DNA from: Parapedobacter sp042666505
Lineage (GTDB): Bacteria; Bacteroidota; Bacteroidia; Sphingobacteriales; Sphingobacteriaceae
DNA length: 64,000 nucleotides
Assembly: GCF_042666505.1 (NCBI RefSeq)
Contig: NZ_JBHTDN010000002.1
Span: 124,001-188,000 of the forward strand
Direction: 5' to 3'
The position numbers and the translations under genes were made by a program. This document shows positions 51,059 through 59,495 of this stretch, one piece after another (the stretch's first letter is position 1; every line of letters starts with the position of its first letter). The notes beneath the pieces were generated by a model. That model did no database searches. It was not told where the DNA came from and worked only from the letters and a program-made list of their open reading frames with translations.

Positions 51059-53635
51059 TCAGGCAAGATTTCTGCCGGCATTTACCACCCCATATACCGT
51101 TCGGGTAACCAGCTTCGAAAACACTTCGCGGTCTTTTTCACTCAACCCGCTCTTCTGTAATTGCTTGATGGCGTAATGTTGAATGATGAGAAGCGGAAGT
51201 ACAATTTTTTCGCGTATCGCAATGGATTCCCGCTCCACCGGATAGTTCTCCATTAACACTTTACTTCCGCTGAGCTTTAACACATAGTACTTCGTACGTT
51301 CGTATTCATCGCGCATCCGAGCCCAGAATCCGCCAAACGTTTCGTCTGCCTGGATATAAGAAGTCAAGTCGAAATTCGATTTGGACATAGACATCATGCA
51401 ATTATCGATGATGGTTTTGAACATACCTGAGGTTTCATAAAGTTCCTTCACTTGCTCCCATTTCCCTTGTTCCTCAGCTTGTTGGAGTGCCGACCCTACC
51501 CCGAAAAAGCCGGGTATGTTCTGCTTCAATTGGCTCCAAGAGGTGACGAAACTGATCGCCCGCAGGTCTTCCAAGCGCAATTCTCTATCCGAATTTCGTT
51601 TGACGGGCCGGCTACTAATATTGATTTGAGAAAGAAATTTAAGTGGGCTAAATTTTTCGAGGTATTTAAGGAATAACGGATTGTGCCGCAACGACAGAAA
51701 CTGCTCATGGCTAACATGGGCCATATCTTCGATCAATTGCTTTTTTTCCGCCGACAAGGTATCGCCATCTTTTTGTCCGATATGAGAAGTAAGTCCGGCA
51801 TGAAGAAGCTGTTCTATATTGTAATATGCCGTATCCCACGAACCGTATTGGCTGCTGATTGTTTGTCCCTGTATCGTCAACTGAATGTGGTCATTCGCAA
51901 TCTCTTTGCCCATAGAAGCGTAAAAACGTTGGGTCTTTCCACCTCCCCGGGCAGGAGGCCCTCCCCGCCCGTCAAAAAACACGAGGTCAACCTCGTATTG
52001 CCTAGCAATCGCCGTAAGCTCCACTTTGGCCTTGTAGATTGACCAATTGGCCATCAAGTACCCGCCATCTTTTGTGCTGTCTGAAAACCCGAGCATAATG
52101 GTCTGCTTGTTACCCCGTCGCGCCAGGTGGGCCGCATAGTGGGGATGTGTATATAAGGCTTCCATCACAGCGGCCGCGCGTTTGAGGTCATCGACCGTTT
52201 CGAACAACGGCACGAAGTCGATGCAAAGTGATTCGGTTTGCCAATCACTCCACAGAAACAATTCCATCAGTTCCAGGATGTCAGAAGCTTGTTGGCAGTT
52301 GCTAATGATAAACCGCTGGGCTGCCCGCTCGCCACCGGACCGCTGAATATCTTTAATCAACCGGACAACCCGCAGGGTGTCTACCACCAAGGGATGCGCG
52401 TCGTTTCCGTACGATACGTCCAGCGCATGGAATTTAAGGGCTTGTTGTTTAGCCCCCTCATCCAATCGTTCGAAATCGCCAGCAATACCCGTTTCTTCTG
52501 CATATTTTTCGCGTATATACGCATGTGTTTGCCGGATTACACTACTGTCTTGGCGGATATCTAACGTGGCAAAGAAACATCCGAATGTTCGCACTTTACG
52601 GATCAGGTCGTCCACCAATTCTACGAATAGGCCGTCGTGGTAATCCGTCAGGACACGTTTAATTTCTTTTAGGTTGTGGACAATGACGGATTTCTCATTT
52701 TCAGGATTTTCGGAAGGATTAAAGCTGTTTTCATAAAACCTATCCTGTAAAATGTCCATGTATTTTTCGACCCCTCTGAATGTAATCCGCCTCTTGAGCA
52801 ACCGAAAATCACGGTAATAACAACGGAACAAAATAGTCCGTAGCAATAAAGCAACGCGCTTCGTTCCCTCAACGGTTACATTGGGATTTCCGTCGCGATC
52901 CCCCCCCGGCCAAAAGCCCAGTTCCACCAGTTGCCGATTTTCGTCGGCCGGCAAGTCGAATTCTTCATCGATTTTTGATTGAATTGCCGACGCAACCGGA
53001 TAAAACACCTTTTCCAGAAACCACGCCAAGCTGATTGCCTCATCCACCGGCGTAGGCTTATTTTTCATCATAAACGGCGTTTTGCCCAGCTGTTGCAACA
53101 GTAAATGAATGTTATTAATGTCGTTTTTCTTAAGGGCTTCGGTCAAGTCCGTGATAATCGCCAAAACAGGGCCGGGATAAAACTGCGTGGGGTGAGCTGT
53201 CAAAACAAGCCGCAATGAGAAATCACGCAGTTTGCCTACCAATTTGTCACGGAGTTCTTTGTTGCTTTCGGTTTGCTTAAAGACCGAATCCAACAGCCCT
53301 GCTTCGTCCGATCGTCCGGTTTTCCGGAACGCAGCATCTTCCACCGCATCAAATAGCACAACTTGACGCTCTATATACTGGATAATCCGAAAGAGCAGAT
53401 CGATACGGTCAGCCTCGCGAACATACTGTTCATATTGCCCGAAAAAACTCTCGATAATCGCCTCGGGATCAAGTTTTGCGGCGACGCCGCGTTCGCAGTG
53501 CGCCGTAAAAAAAGGCAGTAATGTACCCGTGTGTTTTACCTGATAAAACGGCAAAGTCATGAATAGACTGTTAAACAGCTCGAAACGCGTAAGCACCTCA
53601 TCTTCAAAGACCGCTTGTTTTTTACTTAAGTTCAT
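51059..53635 (-). CDS. ppc: Phosphoenolpyruvate carboxylase (Bacteroidota type)
   Basis: Anaplerotic enzyme of 858 residues that converts phosphoenolpyruvate and bicarbonate to oxaloacetate. The essential catalytic His is His148 in VLTAHPTQ (E. coli His138). The second active-site segment is FFDGRGGPPARGGG; Asp555 stands where E. coli has His579 (FHGRGG). The C-terminus ends AGRNLA instead of the usual RNTG, though the Asn is kept. The gene is long, single and apparently intact. The variants look like a subfamily trait rather than damage. Confidence 0.93.
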   Translation of the reverse strand: MNLSKKQAVFEDEVLTRFELFNSLFMTLPFYQVKHTGTLLPFFTAHCERGVAAKLDPEAIIESFFGQYEQYVREADRIDLLFRIIQYIERQVVLFDAVEDAAFRKTGRSDEAGLLDSVFKQTESNKELRDKLVGKLRDFSLRLVLTAHPTQFYPGPVLAIITDLTEALKKNDINNIHLLLQQLGKTPFMMKNKPTPVDEAISLAWFLEKVFYPVASAIQSKIDEEFDLPADENRQLVELGFWPGGDRDGNPNVTVEGTKRVALLLRTILFRCYYRDFRLLKRRITFRGVEKYMDILQDRFYENSFNPSENPENEKSVIVHNLKEIKRVLTDYHDGLFVELVDDLIRKVRTFGCFFATLDIRQDSSVIRQTHAYIREKYAEETGIAGDFERLDEGAKQQALKFHALDVSYGNDAHPLVVDTLRVVRLIKDIQRSGGERAAQRFIISNCQQASDILELMELFLWSDWQTESLCIDFVPLFETVDDLKRAAAVMEALYTHPHYAAHLARRGNKQTIMLGFSDSTKDGGYLMANWSIYKAKVELTAIARQYEVDLVFFDGRGGPPARGGGKTQRFYASMGKEIANDHIQLTIQGQTISSQYGSWDTAYYNIEQLLHAGLTSHIGQKDGDTLSAEKKQLIEDMAHVSHEQFLSLRHNPLFLKYLEKFSPLKFLSQINISSRPVKRNSDRELRLEDLRAISFVTSWSQLKQNIPGFFGVGSALQQAEEQGKWEQVKELYETSGMFKTIIDNCMMSMSKSNFDLTSYIQADETFGGFWARMRDEYERTKYYVLKLSGSKVLMENYPVERESIAIREKIVLPLLIIQHYAIKQLQKSGLSEKDREVFSKLVTRTVYGVVNAGRNLA

Positions 53636-53838
53636 CTGCTCGTGTTAAACGTTTTAATGAATAAAATCGTTGACTATCTTTTATGAAACTAAGATAGGGG
53701 TTTGTTGATTAATAAGGCCCTGCCCTCATTCGGCAATATTGCACAATGAGTAATCAAACCGCCAAATATATAAATAATTTATCAGGAAACGCTCGGTTTA
53801 TTGAAATGATAGCAAAAATGAAAGGCCAAAATTAAAAA

Positions 53839-54480
53839 TTAGATAACCCCATTGTCGATCGCAAATCGATATAGGGATATTTTCGAGTCGTCCAATCCAA
53901 GTTTTTTTACAATATTTCGCCGATGCGTTTGCACGGTAAAGGTAGAAAGGTATAGTTTATCGGCTATTTCTTTGGAATTATAATCGTTGCAGACCATACG
54001 GATGATTTCTACCTCCCGTTTGGTGAGCTTATATTTTTTCAGAAATTCATCGAAATACGAAAAATCGGATCCTCCCAGCTGTTCCGGGCCAGAAAAATCC
54101 GGAAAAACCAATTGCCCGTGCAGGATATGATCGATGCGATCCAGTAAACGGTGCAGGTCTTCCGTTTTTATCAAATACCCATGCGCCCCCGCCTCCCTGC
54201 ATTGGTCGGCCAATTGCGCAGACACATAACTCGTAAGCACAATGATTTTCATGGGCAGGTGGGATTTCTTCAATCGGTCCAACGTCTGCAAGCCGTCCAT
54301 GCCCGGCATATTCAGGTCAAGCAATAACAAATCTGCCCTTGTTAAAAATGCCGATTGCAACAAGGACCTGCCGTCGGCGAATTCGGCAACCACATCAAAT
54401 CGGTCGCTTTTCTCCAAAGCGTCCCGGATACCCTGTATGACAACTGGATGGTCATCGGCAATGATCACACGTGTTTTCAT
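53839..54480 (-). CDS. Two-component response regulator, NarL/LuxR type
   Basis: Regulator of 213 residues. Receiver domain 1-120 with Asp9/Asp10, phosphoacceptor Asp55 (LLLLDLNMPGMDG) and Lys near 105 (LIKTED). C-terminal GerE/LuxR helix-turn-helix at about 150-210 (LTKREVEIIRMVCNDYNSKEI in outline, STFTVQTHRRNIVKKLGL). It should be phosphorylated by the TPR sensor kinase encoded 122 bp upstream on the same strand. Targets are not identifiable; the envelope genes of the same stretch are candidates. Confidence 0.94.
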   Translation of the reverse strand: MKTRVIIADDHPVVIQGIRDALEKSDRFDVVAEFADGRSLLQSAFLTRADLLLLDLNMPGMDGLQTLDRLKKSHLPMKIIVLTSYVSAQLADQCREAGAHGYLIKTEDLHRLLDRIDHILHGQLVFPDFSGPEQLGGSDFSYFDEFLKKYKLTKREVEIIRMVCNDYNSKEIADKLYLSTFTVQTHRRNIVKKLGLDDSKISLYRFAIDNGVI

Positions 54481-54602
54481 GGTAAATGTTTTACACGACA
54501 GCTTGGTTTTATTAGGTCACGTCATATAGCTCCGCAATAATAGCACTTTTTCAAGAATACCGCAATGTTGATGAATGACAATTACAGTAATCCATTCACC
54601 GG

Positions 54603-56822
54603 TTAAGACACCGAACCCCGGGCTATGGGCAATTCGACCAATACAAATGTTCCCTCGCTTTCACGCCCATTAATCTCGATGGCTCCGTTGAAATAATCAA
54701 TATTGCTTTTCAACAACTTCAATCCGATACCGTCGGTGGTTTTGCTGCTATCCAGTCCTTTTCCGTTATCCTCCATATAAATGGTAATGGAATGATCAAG
54801 TTCTACGATTTGCACCAACACGTGGGTTGCCTGTGCATGCTTGATGATATTGCTAAGCACTTCTTGCGCGATCCGATAAATGCCCAGGCAAAATTCATCA
54901 CTCCAGTCATCGGTATTATCCAATCCTTCAATCACCTCTTCTACTTTTATTCTTCCGGACGCGTTGACCGCACTGACTAAATCGAGAATACCCGATTTAA
55001 GGCCGTATTTTTCCAGAGCAATCGGCATCAGCGAATGACTGATTGCGCGGATGGTTTCGTTCAGTTCTCCCAACAGTTTTTGCGCGGTCTGCAGTTTGAC
55101 GTTTGCATCGCTATCCACTGCAAACACATCTGATTCAAGCTGACTGAGATTCAGCCGAATAATCGAGAGTTGTGCCCCGACTTCGTCATGTAACTTGCTA
55201 GCGATTTTCCTGCGTTCCTCCTCTTCAGCATTGCGCAGTGCCCGCGATGTATTGATACGGTGTTGCTGAGCCAGCTGTTGCAGTTCGGCGTGATGGTGTG
55301 CTTTAGCTTGTTTGCGCCGAAACATGAAAACACCGATGATGATGATCAATGTCAAAACGAGCAATGCCGCTACCAACACCGTATTGAGCAGTCTCTCGCG
55401 CTGCTTTTCCTGCTCGAAAGCCAATTGGATATCCCGCTTTTCCAACTCATATTTCGATTCGGCCTTTAAGATCGCCACCTGTTCATTTTGGGTAAGCATA
55501 CTTTTCTCGAGATCAAGCACCCTGGCTTGGTAGGCAAAAGCAGTTTTGTAGTCGGCCTTCCGGGCGTATAGTGCACTTAAATATGAAAAGACGTCGTGAA
55601 GGCCGCTGGTTTTCTGGGTGGTATCCAACAACGCTTCTGCATCCAGTAAATACTGCTCGGCACTGGGGATGTCCCCGGCCTTCAGGTAGAGTCTTCCTAA
55701 ATTGGCCAACGTCGAGCTGATTTCGGTTTTGGAACCGGCACTTCTGCGAAGTTCAAGCGCTTTCTTCATCAAGATTTCAGCACTGTCCAATTCGTTGGTA
55801 TCAAACAGGAAATTTCCGTAATTATGATATACCAACCCCAGTCCACGTCGATCCTTGATCCGACTGAAGTTCGCGATCGCTTCGTCAAAAAAATATCCGA
55901 CCGAATCGAAATCACCCTTTTCGATATACGTAACCGCCACATTCGATGCCGTCAATCCTAACGTTTTATAATTTCCGGTCGCCTGGGCCAAACGTTGGCT
56001 TTTCCCGAAGAAAGAGATCGCCCTGTCATACTCCTTTGCCTGACGGAAAACAATAGCTAAATTACCATACGACTGCGAAAGCCCCAAGCTATCATTCATT
56101 TGCTCTTTGATCGCGATGCTCTTTAGGTGCATCGCCGCTGACTCTTCATATCGCGACGTCTCTGCGAAGGTATTAGCCATATTCATGTATAATAATGCCA
56201 ATACCCGGCGATTACCCTCAGCCTCCGCCAGCTGAATTCCCTTCTCCAAATACGCTGCCGAAAGGGGAAATTCTCCCCATATCCTGCTGATGACGCCCAA
56301 CTGATTGTAATAAGTCAGCAAATCCATGACATCGCCTTCCGGCAACGATAGCGCGAGGTTCAATGCGCTCAGGTAATTTTGTTTGGCCTCCCGGAGATCT
56401 CCCCCAGCTTGCTGTTCCCGGGCAATATTTCCCAGCGCCAACGATTCTCCTTTCAGGTACCCTACACTGCGTGCAGCCTTTAATGCCAGCGAATCATAGT
56501 CGAGCGCCTCGTTGTATTTTTGATTCTTATGGCTCACATTGCCCAACGTGACGTACGCATGAACCGTGCTTTTGGCATCCTTTGCACGCTGTGCTTCCGA
56601 TAATACCTGCTGAGCCTCACGCACTGCTCGGTCGTATTCGGCAACCGGATACTGGATAGCACGTTTCAGGATCAGTTCACGGATTTTTTCGCTATCTTTT
56701 TCTTTTTTTATCAGCCGACTTAAACTATCTATGCCACGATCGTTTAAAGGCCCCTGTGCGAAAAGCCCATTGCCCCAGAGGATAAGTGCTGCGATGACCG
56801 AAACGCTTCCCACGCTTTTCAT
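54603..56822 (-). CDS. TPR-containing sensor histidine kinase (HisKA_3)
   Basis: Kinase of 739 residues. Signal peptide (MKSVGSVSVIAALILWGNGLF), a periplasmic array of TPR repeats (about 60-400), one transmembrane helix at about 478-500 (LVAALLVLTLIIIIGVFMF), a short coiled coil, a HisKA_3 dimerisation domain with phosphoacceptor His545 in SKLHDEVGAQLS, and an ATPase domain with DNGKGLDSSKTTDGIGLKLL. ATG at 56822 or 56828 avoids overlap with the DUF3575 gene. The partner is the response regulator downstream. The TPR domain probably senses a protein or envelope ligand. Confidence 0.94.
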   Translation of the reverse strand: MKSVGSVSVIAALILWGNGLFAQGPLNDRGIDSLSRLIKKEKDSEKIRELILKRAIQYPVAEYDRAVREAQQVLSEAQRAKDAKSTVHAYVTLGNVSHKNQKYNEALDYDSLALKAARSVGYLKGESLALGNIAREQQAGGDLREAKQNYLSALNLALSLPEGDVMDLLTYYNQLGVISRIWGEFPLSAAYLEKGIQLAEAEGNRRVLALLYMNMANTFAETSRYEESAAMHLKSIAIKEQMNDSLGLSQSYGNLAIVFRQAKEYDRAISFFGKSQRLAQATGNYKTLGLTASNVAVTYIEKGDFDSVGYFFDEAIANFSRIKDRRGLGLVYHNYGNFLFDTNELDSAEILMKKALELRRSAGSKTEISSTLANLGRLYLKAGDIPSAEQYLLDAEALLDTTQKTSGLHDVFSYLSALYARKADYKTAFAYQARVLDLEKSMLTQNEQVAILKAESKYELEKRDIQLAFEQEKQRERLLNTVLVAALLVLTLIIIIGVFMFRRKQAKAHHHAELQQLAQQHRINTSRALRNAEEEERRKIASKLHDEVGAQLSIIRLNLSQLESDVFAVDSDANVKLQTAQKLLGELNETIRAISHSLMPIALEKYGLKSGILDLVSAVNASGRIKVEEVIEGLDNTDDWSDEFCLGIYRIAQEVLSNIIKHAQATHVLVQIVELDHSITIYMEDNGKGLDSSKTTDGIGLKLLKSNIDYFNGAIEINGRESEGTFVLVELPIARGSVS

Positions 56823-56839
56823 AGGCATGCCCAGTTCAA

Positions 56840-57661
56840 TTAAAAACGTATTCCGACCGCCAGCCCGGTCCGGATCCCGGCCCACGGCCCCTTCATGTCG
56901 AGCCTGGCTCCATTGTCGTCGACGTGTGCCTCGGTATCAACCATCGGAATTTCCAAGTTCTCGAGTTCCTCGGCCAAGGCAAGCTGTGCCTCGGGGCTCA
57001 GCGGCATTGAACTGCTCCCCGTAAGTTTTCCGGTAGCTGCCCCATAGGCGGGCCCCAATATCCACCAATCCAGGTAAACCCAGCGACCGATACGCCATTG
57101 CGATCCGAATAACACGCCACCCGTAATGCCGCTGATCCGCCCGTCCAATGCCATCGTATGCGTCTCCTCCCAATAGTTTCCCGCTTCATCTTCCGATCCT
57201 ACCGTATATTCGAACTGATCAAACCCGAGCCCGTACGAACTATACCGTGCATAGGGGGCAATGTAGAATCCGCGCGGTCCGTCGTGCCTGCCGAAATAGA
57301 ACCTCGGCTCAATGGTAATCGCCTGGTTACCGATCTGGATATCCTGTAGTTGTTCAAAGGTTTCCGCATCGTCAATATAGGACTCAAAAGCGTTTAACAT
57401 CGGAAACCGCCCCTTCGGGATCACCCGCAGCCCGACGGCTACGGAAATCTTCCGGGATACCAATCGCTCATATTGCAGGGAAATGTTACGGAATGGCAAC
57501 GCCAATACGTTAATCTTGGCAACATTCACGTCATAATCGACCATGCGCGATTGCGGCTTGGTTTGGGTGGAATTCGGTTGTGCTGTTGCGTGATCCATCA
57601 GTATCCCCACTGAGATCAATGCAACAAGGACCTTACAAATAAAGGGCAATGACAATTTCAT
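56840..57661 (-). CDS. DUF3575 outer-membrane-like protein
   Basis: Protein of 273 residues with a signal peptide (about 1-27, ending HATAQ). The segment NVLALPFRNISLQYERLVSRK in outline is the start of the DUF3575 beta-barrel-like domain, followed by alternating strands (ALRVIPKG, IEPRFYFG, FYIAPYARYSSYGLG). Probably sits in the outer membrane. It lies 17 bp before the sensor kinase gene, so the two are co-transcribed. Function unknown. Confidence 0.85.
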   Translation of the reverse strand: MKLSLPFICKVLVALISVGILMDHATAQPNSTQTKPQSRMVDYDVNVAKINVLALPFRNISLQYERLVSRKISVAVGLRVIPKGRFPMLNAFESYIDDAETFEQLQDIQIGNQAITIEPRFYFGRHDGPRGFYIAPYARYSSYGLGFDQFEYTVGSEDEAGNYWEETHTMALDGRISGITGGVLFGSQWRIGRWVYLDWWILGPAYGAATGKLTGSSSMPLSPEAQLALAEELENLEIPMVDTEAHVDDNGARLDMKGPWAGIRTGLAVGIRF

Positions 57662-57722
57662 AGTAGCAGTCTGTCAAAATAAAAACTTGGGGTAAATTTC
57701 TCGTTAGGTGTCGTTAGTACTC

Positions 57723-57757
57723 AAAAAAGGCAGCGCAAAAATCTGCGCTACCTTTTA
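57723..57757 (-). terminator. Intrinsic terminator on the minus strand
   Basis: Stem GGTAGCGCA/TGCGCTGCC with a short loop, followed on the minus strand by six T (read as AAAAAA on plus). Ends the transcript of the small ORF and the outer-membrane protein genes upstream. The DUF3575/kinase genes then need their own promoter in 57662-57720, where I see none clearly. Confidence 0.7.
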
Positions 57758-57955
57758 AATCGGTTCAGGCAGCGATAAAGACACGGTTCCACATTCAGCC
57801 ACCTGCGGGGCATCGGTCTTCCCGGCGGCAACACGTTGCCGCCAGCCCACTAGCTCTTCACAGCGGTCATGTATAAGGCCATCAGCCTCACCCAAACTGG
57901 CAAACATAGCTGCCAAGTGTTCCCACTGATGTGTCAAATATCCGGTGTGCTCCAT
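57755..57955 (-). CDS. Small hypothetical protein, coupled to the outer-membrane protein gene
   Basis: Open frame of 66 codons whose ATG overlaps the stop of the preceding gene by one base (TAATG), a typical coupled start. Its stop lies at the edge of the terminator stem. The product (MEHTGYLTHQWEHLAAMFAS then SLGEADGLIHDRCEELVGWR) is soluble, His- and Trp-containing, with no family I recognise. Placement supports it being real; coding bias was not measured. Confidence 0.45.
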   Translation of the reverse strand: MEHTGYLTHQWEHLAAMFASLGEADGLIHDRCEELVGWRQRVAAGKTDAPQVAECGTVSLSLPEPI

Positions 57956-58662
57956 TAGTAAAACTGAAGCCCCAATTTGATTTGAAACATACCCATCGGG
58001 AATTTTTCCTTGGTGGTGTTTTCGGTATACTCACCGGTTTCCTCGTTGTATTCGCTGTCGTAGGCATCATATTTGAACGCGCCGGATTCATAGCCGGCCG
58101 TCAGCGTTATTTTCTTGTATCGCAGGTTGACTCCTACATCACTCTTCAAGCCAAACAACACTTCCTCCAAATCCTCCATTTCACTCAGTGATGTCAGCAT
58201 GGTTGGCGCTAATTTCACAAACGCATCGGCATAAAAATTCTCCAACGGATTGAACGAAATAACCGGTCCCAGCTTAACTCCCACGGAGGTTAAGTCGGTC
58301 TTTTCCGAATAACCCGGATCATCCGGATCGTTCCACTTCAGGGGATTGTAACCAAGCGAAAGAAAGGAAGCATCCAATCCTACTTTAAAAAGGTCGGCAA
58401 CCGGCTCTGAGTGCAGGAAGAAATATTTTCCGATTTCAAAATTCAATCCGGTTGGTGCGGAATAGGCTTCGTCCAGATCGCCCTCGTTTAGCTGTTTGAC
58501 AAAATCGTTGTTCAGGAAACTGGCTCCCACACGCAAATAAAACTTTCCGTAATCAGGCTCGTTGTAGTATCCTTGCCCGACAACTGAGGCTTGTTGGGCT
58601 TGCACGCAAAACAAAGATCCGAAAGCGACGCAAAATGCGGCGGATAACTTGGTGATGTTCAT
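57955..58662 (-). CDS. Outer-membrane beta-barrel protein
   Basis: Protein of 235 residues with a signal peptide (MNITKLSAAFCVAFGSLFCVQAQ). The rest alternates hydrophobic and polar residues in beta strands (YGKFYLRVGASFLNN, LNFEIGKYFFLHSEP, LKLGLQFY-type ending in Tyr), typical of small OmpA/OmpW-type barrels. Charged acidic loops (SEYNEETGEYTENTTKEK) face outward. It follows the PEGA-like gene by 27 bp in one operon. Function unknown. Confidence 0.8.
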   Translation of the reverse strand: MNITKLSAAFCVAFGSLFCVQAQQASVVGQGYYNEPDYGKFYLRVGASFLNNDFVKQLNEGDLDEAYSAPTGLNFEIGKYFFLHSEPVADLFKVGLDASFLSLGYNPLKWNDPDDPGYSEKTDLTSVGVKLGPVISFNPLENFYADAFVKLAPTMLTSLSEMEDLEEVLFGLKSDVGVNLRYKKITLTAGYESGAFKYDAYDSEYNEETGEYTENTTKEKFPMGMFQIKLGLQFY

Positions 58663-58689
58663 TGTAGATAGATTTTAGTAAAATACGGA

Positions 58690-59373
58690 TTAGTTGACTC
58701 CTAGGCGGCTTTGCAGATCGGGAATGACATTTTCGTATGTACGTAATATACGATCCCACCGGCGAAACGATTCGTCGGCATTGACGCTGGTGCCGGGAGG
58801 CGCGATTTCAGAAACCAATTTGGCTTTGTATTCCAAGGGATCCGTGTTGCTGGTTTTCACGATTAGGCGGGTACGCACAACACCGGAGTTGAAGGACTTG
58901 GCAGACCAGGCAGTGGCCATGTAACCCGTCGATTTATCCATGATCGCAATGACGTCAAAAGAGCCCGTGACGATCCGGTTCAGTAAAATCCAGGTTTCAT
59001 CAGCGCTTTTGGAGGGCCTGATGTCGATGTCCTGATTGGCCAAGTTGGTCACAAAAGAATTCTCGTAGGCTTCGTCTTTCGTGAGCTGGATGAAATCGGT
59101 CTTGGGAATGATATTTATCCCATTGTTCTCGTAATTCCGTATTTCCGTTACAAATCCCACCTTTTCGACACGCACGTTGACAGTAGCATACTTCGGAATT
59201 TTAATTTTGGCAGGTGAAGTTACCTGGTTACCGTCCACATACATACTCGAACCGGCCTCGGTACTGATTGTGATGGCTCGGTCTTTGGCTTTCTGTCCGT
59301 AACCTGGCAGGACGGCCACCAGCATGCCGCTCGCTACCAGCACAAATGTTGTCAGTAGATTTCTAATTTCCAT
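58690..59373 (-). CDS. Exported protein with PEGA-like domain
   Basis: Protein of 227 residues with a signal peptide (MEIRNLLTTFVLVASGMLVAV). The first mature part (TISTEAGSSMYVDGNQVTSP then KIPKYATVNVRVEKVGFVTE) is like PEGA domains, surface-layer-type beta sandwiches. The second part (about 110-225) contains PSKSADETWILLNRIVTGSF and is unassigned. ATG at 59373 is chosen because it follows the minus-strand -7 box. First gene of the envelope/two-component stretch on the minus strand. Confidence 0.75.
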   Translation of the reverse strand: MEIRNLLTTFVLVASGMLVAVLPGYGQKAKDRAITISTEAGSSMYVDGNQVTSPAKIKIPKYATVNVRVEKVGFVTEIRNYENNGINIIPKTDFIQLTKDEAYENSFVTNLANQDIDIRPSKSADETWILLNRIVTGSFDVIAIMDKSTGYMATAWSAKSFNSGVVRTRLIVKTSNTDPLEYKAKLVSEIAPPGTSVNADESFRRWDRILRTYENVIPDLQSRLGVN

Positions 59374-59399
59374 ATTGTTGATTGAATTAATAGTTTGAG

Positions 59400-59475
59400 C
59401 AAAACTAAACACCGAAAAGACCTTCTGAAATACTCACTACTGAGTATTTTTACGTTGGCCTTTTGTGTATCTTTG
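59400..59475. promoter_or_regulatory. Divergent promoter region with central palindrome
   Basis: Minus -7 box TAGTTTTG at 59407-59400 and plus -7 box TATCTTTG at 59468-59475. Between them lies a perfect palindrome AAATACTCA-ctac-TGAGTATTT at 59428-59449, 20 bp from the minus -7 and 18 bp from the plus -7. It therefore occupies the -33 position of both promoters. Candidate operator for a shared regulator of the PEGA-like gene and the FUSC gene. Confidence 0.65.
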
Positions 59476-59495
59476 TATGCACCATCCCGCTATCC

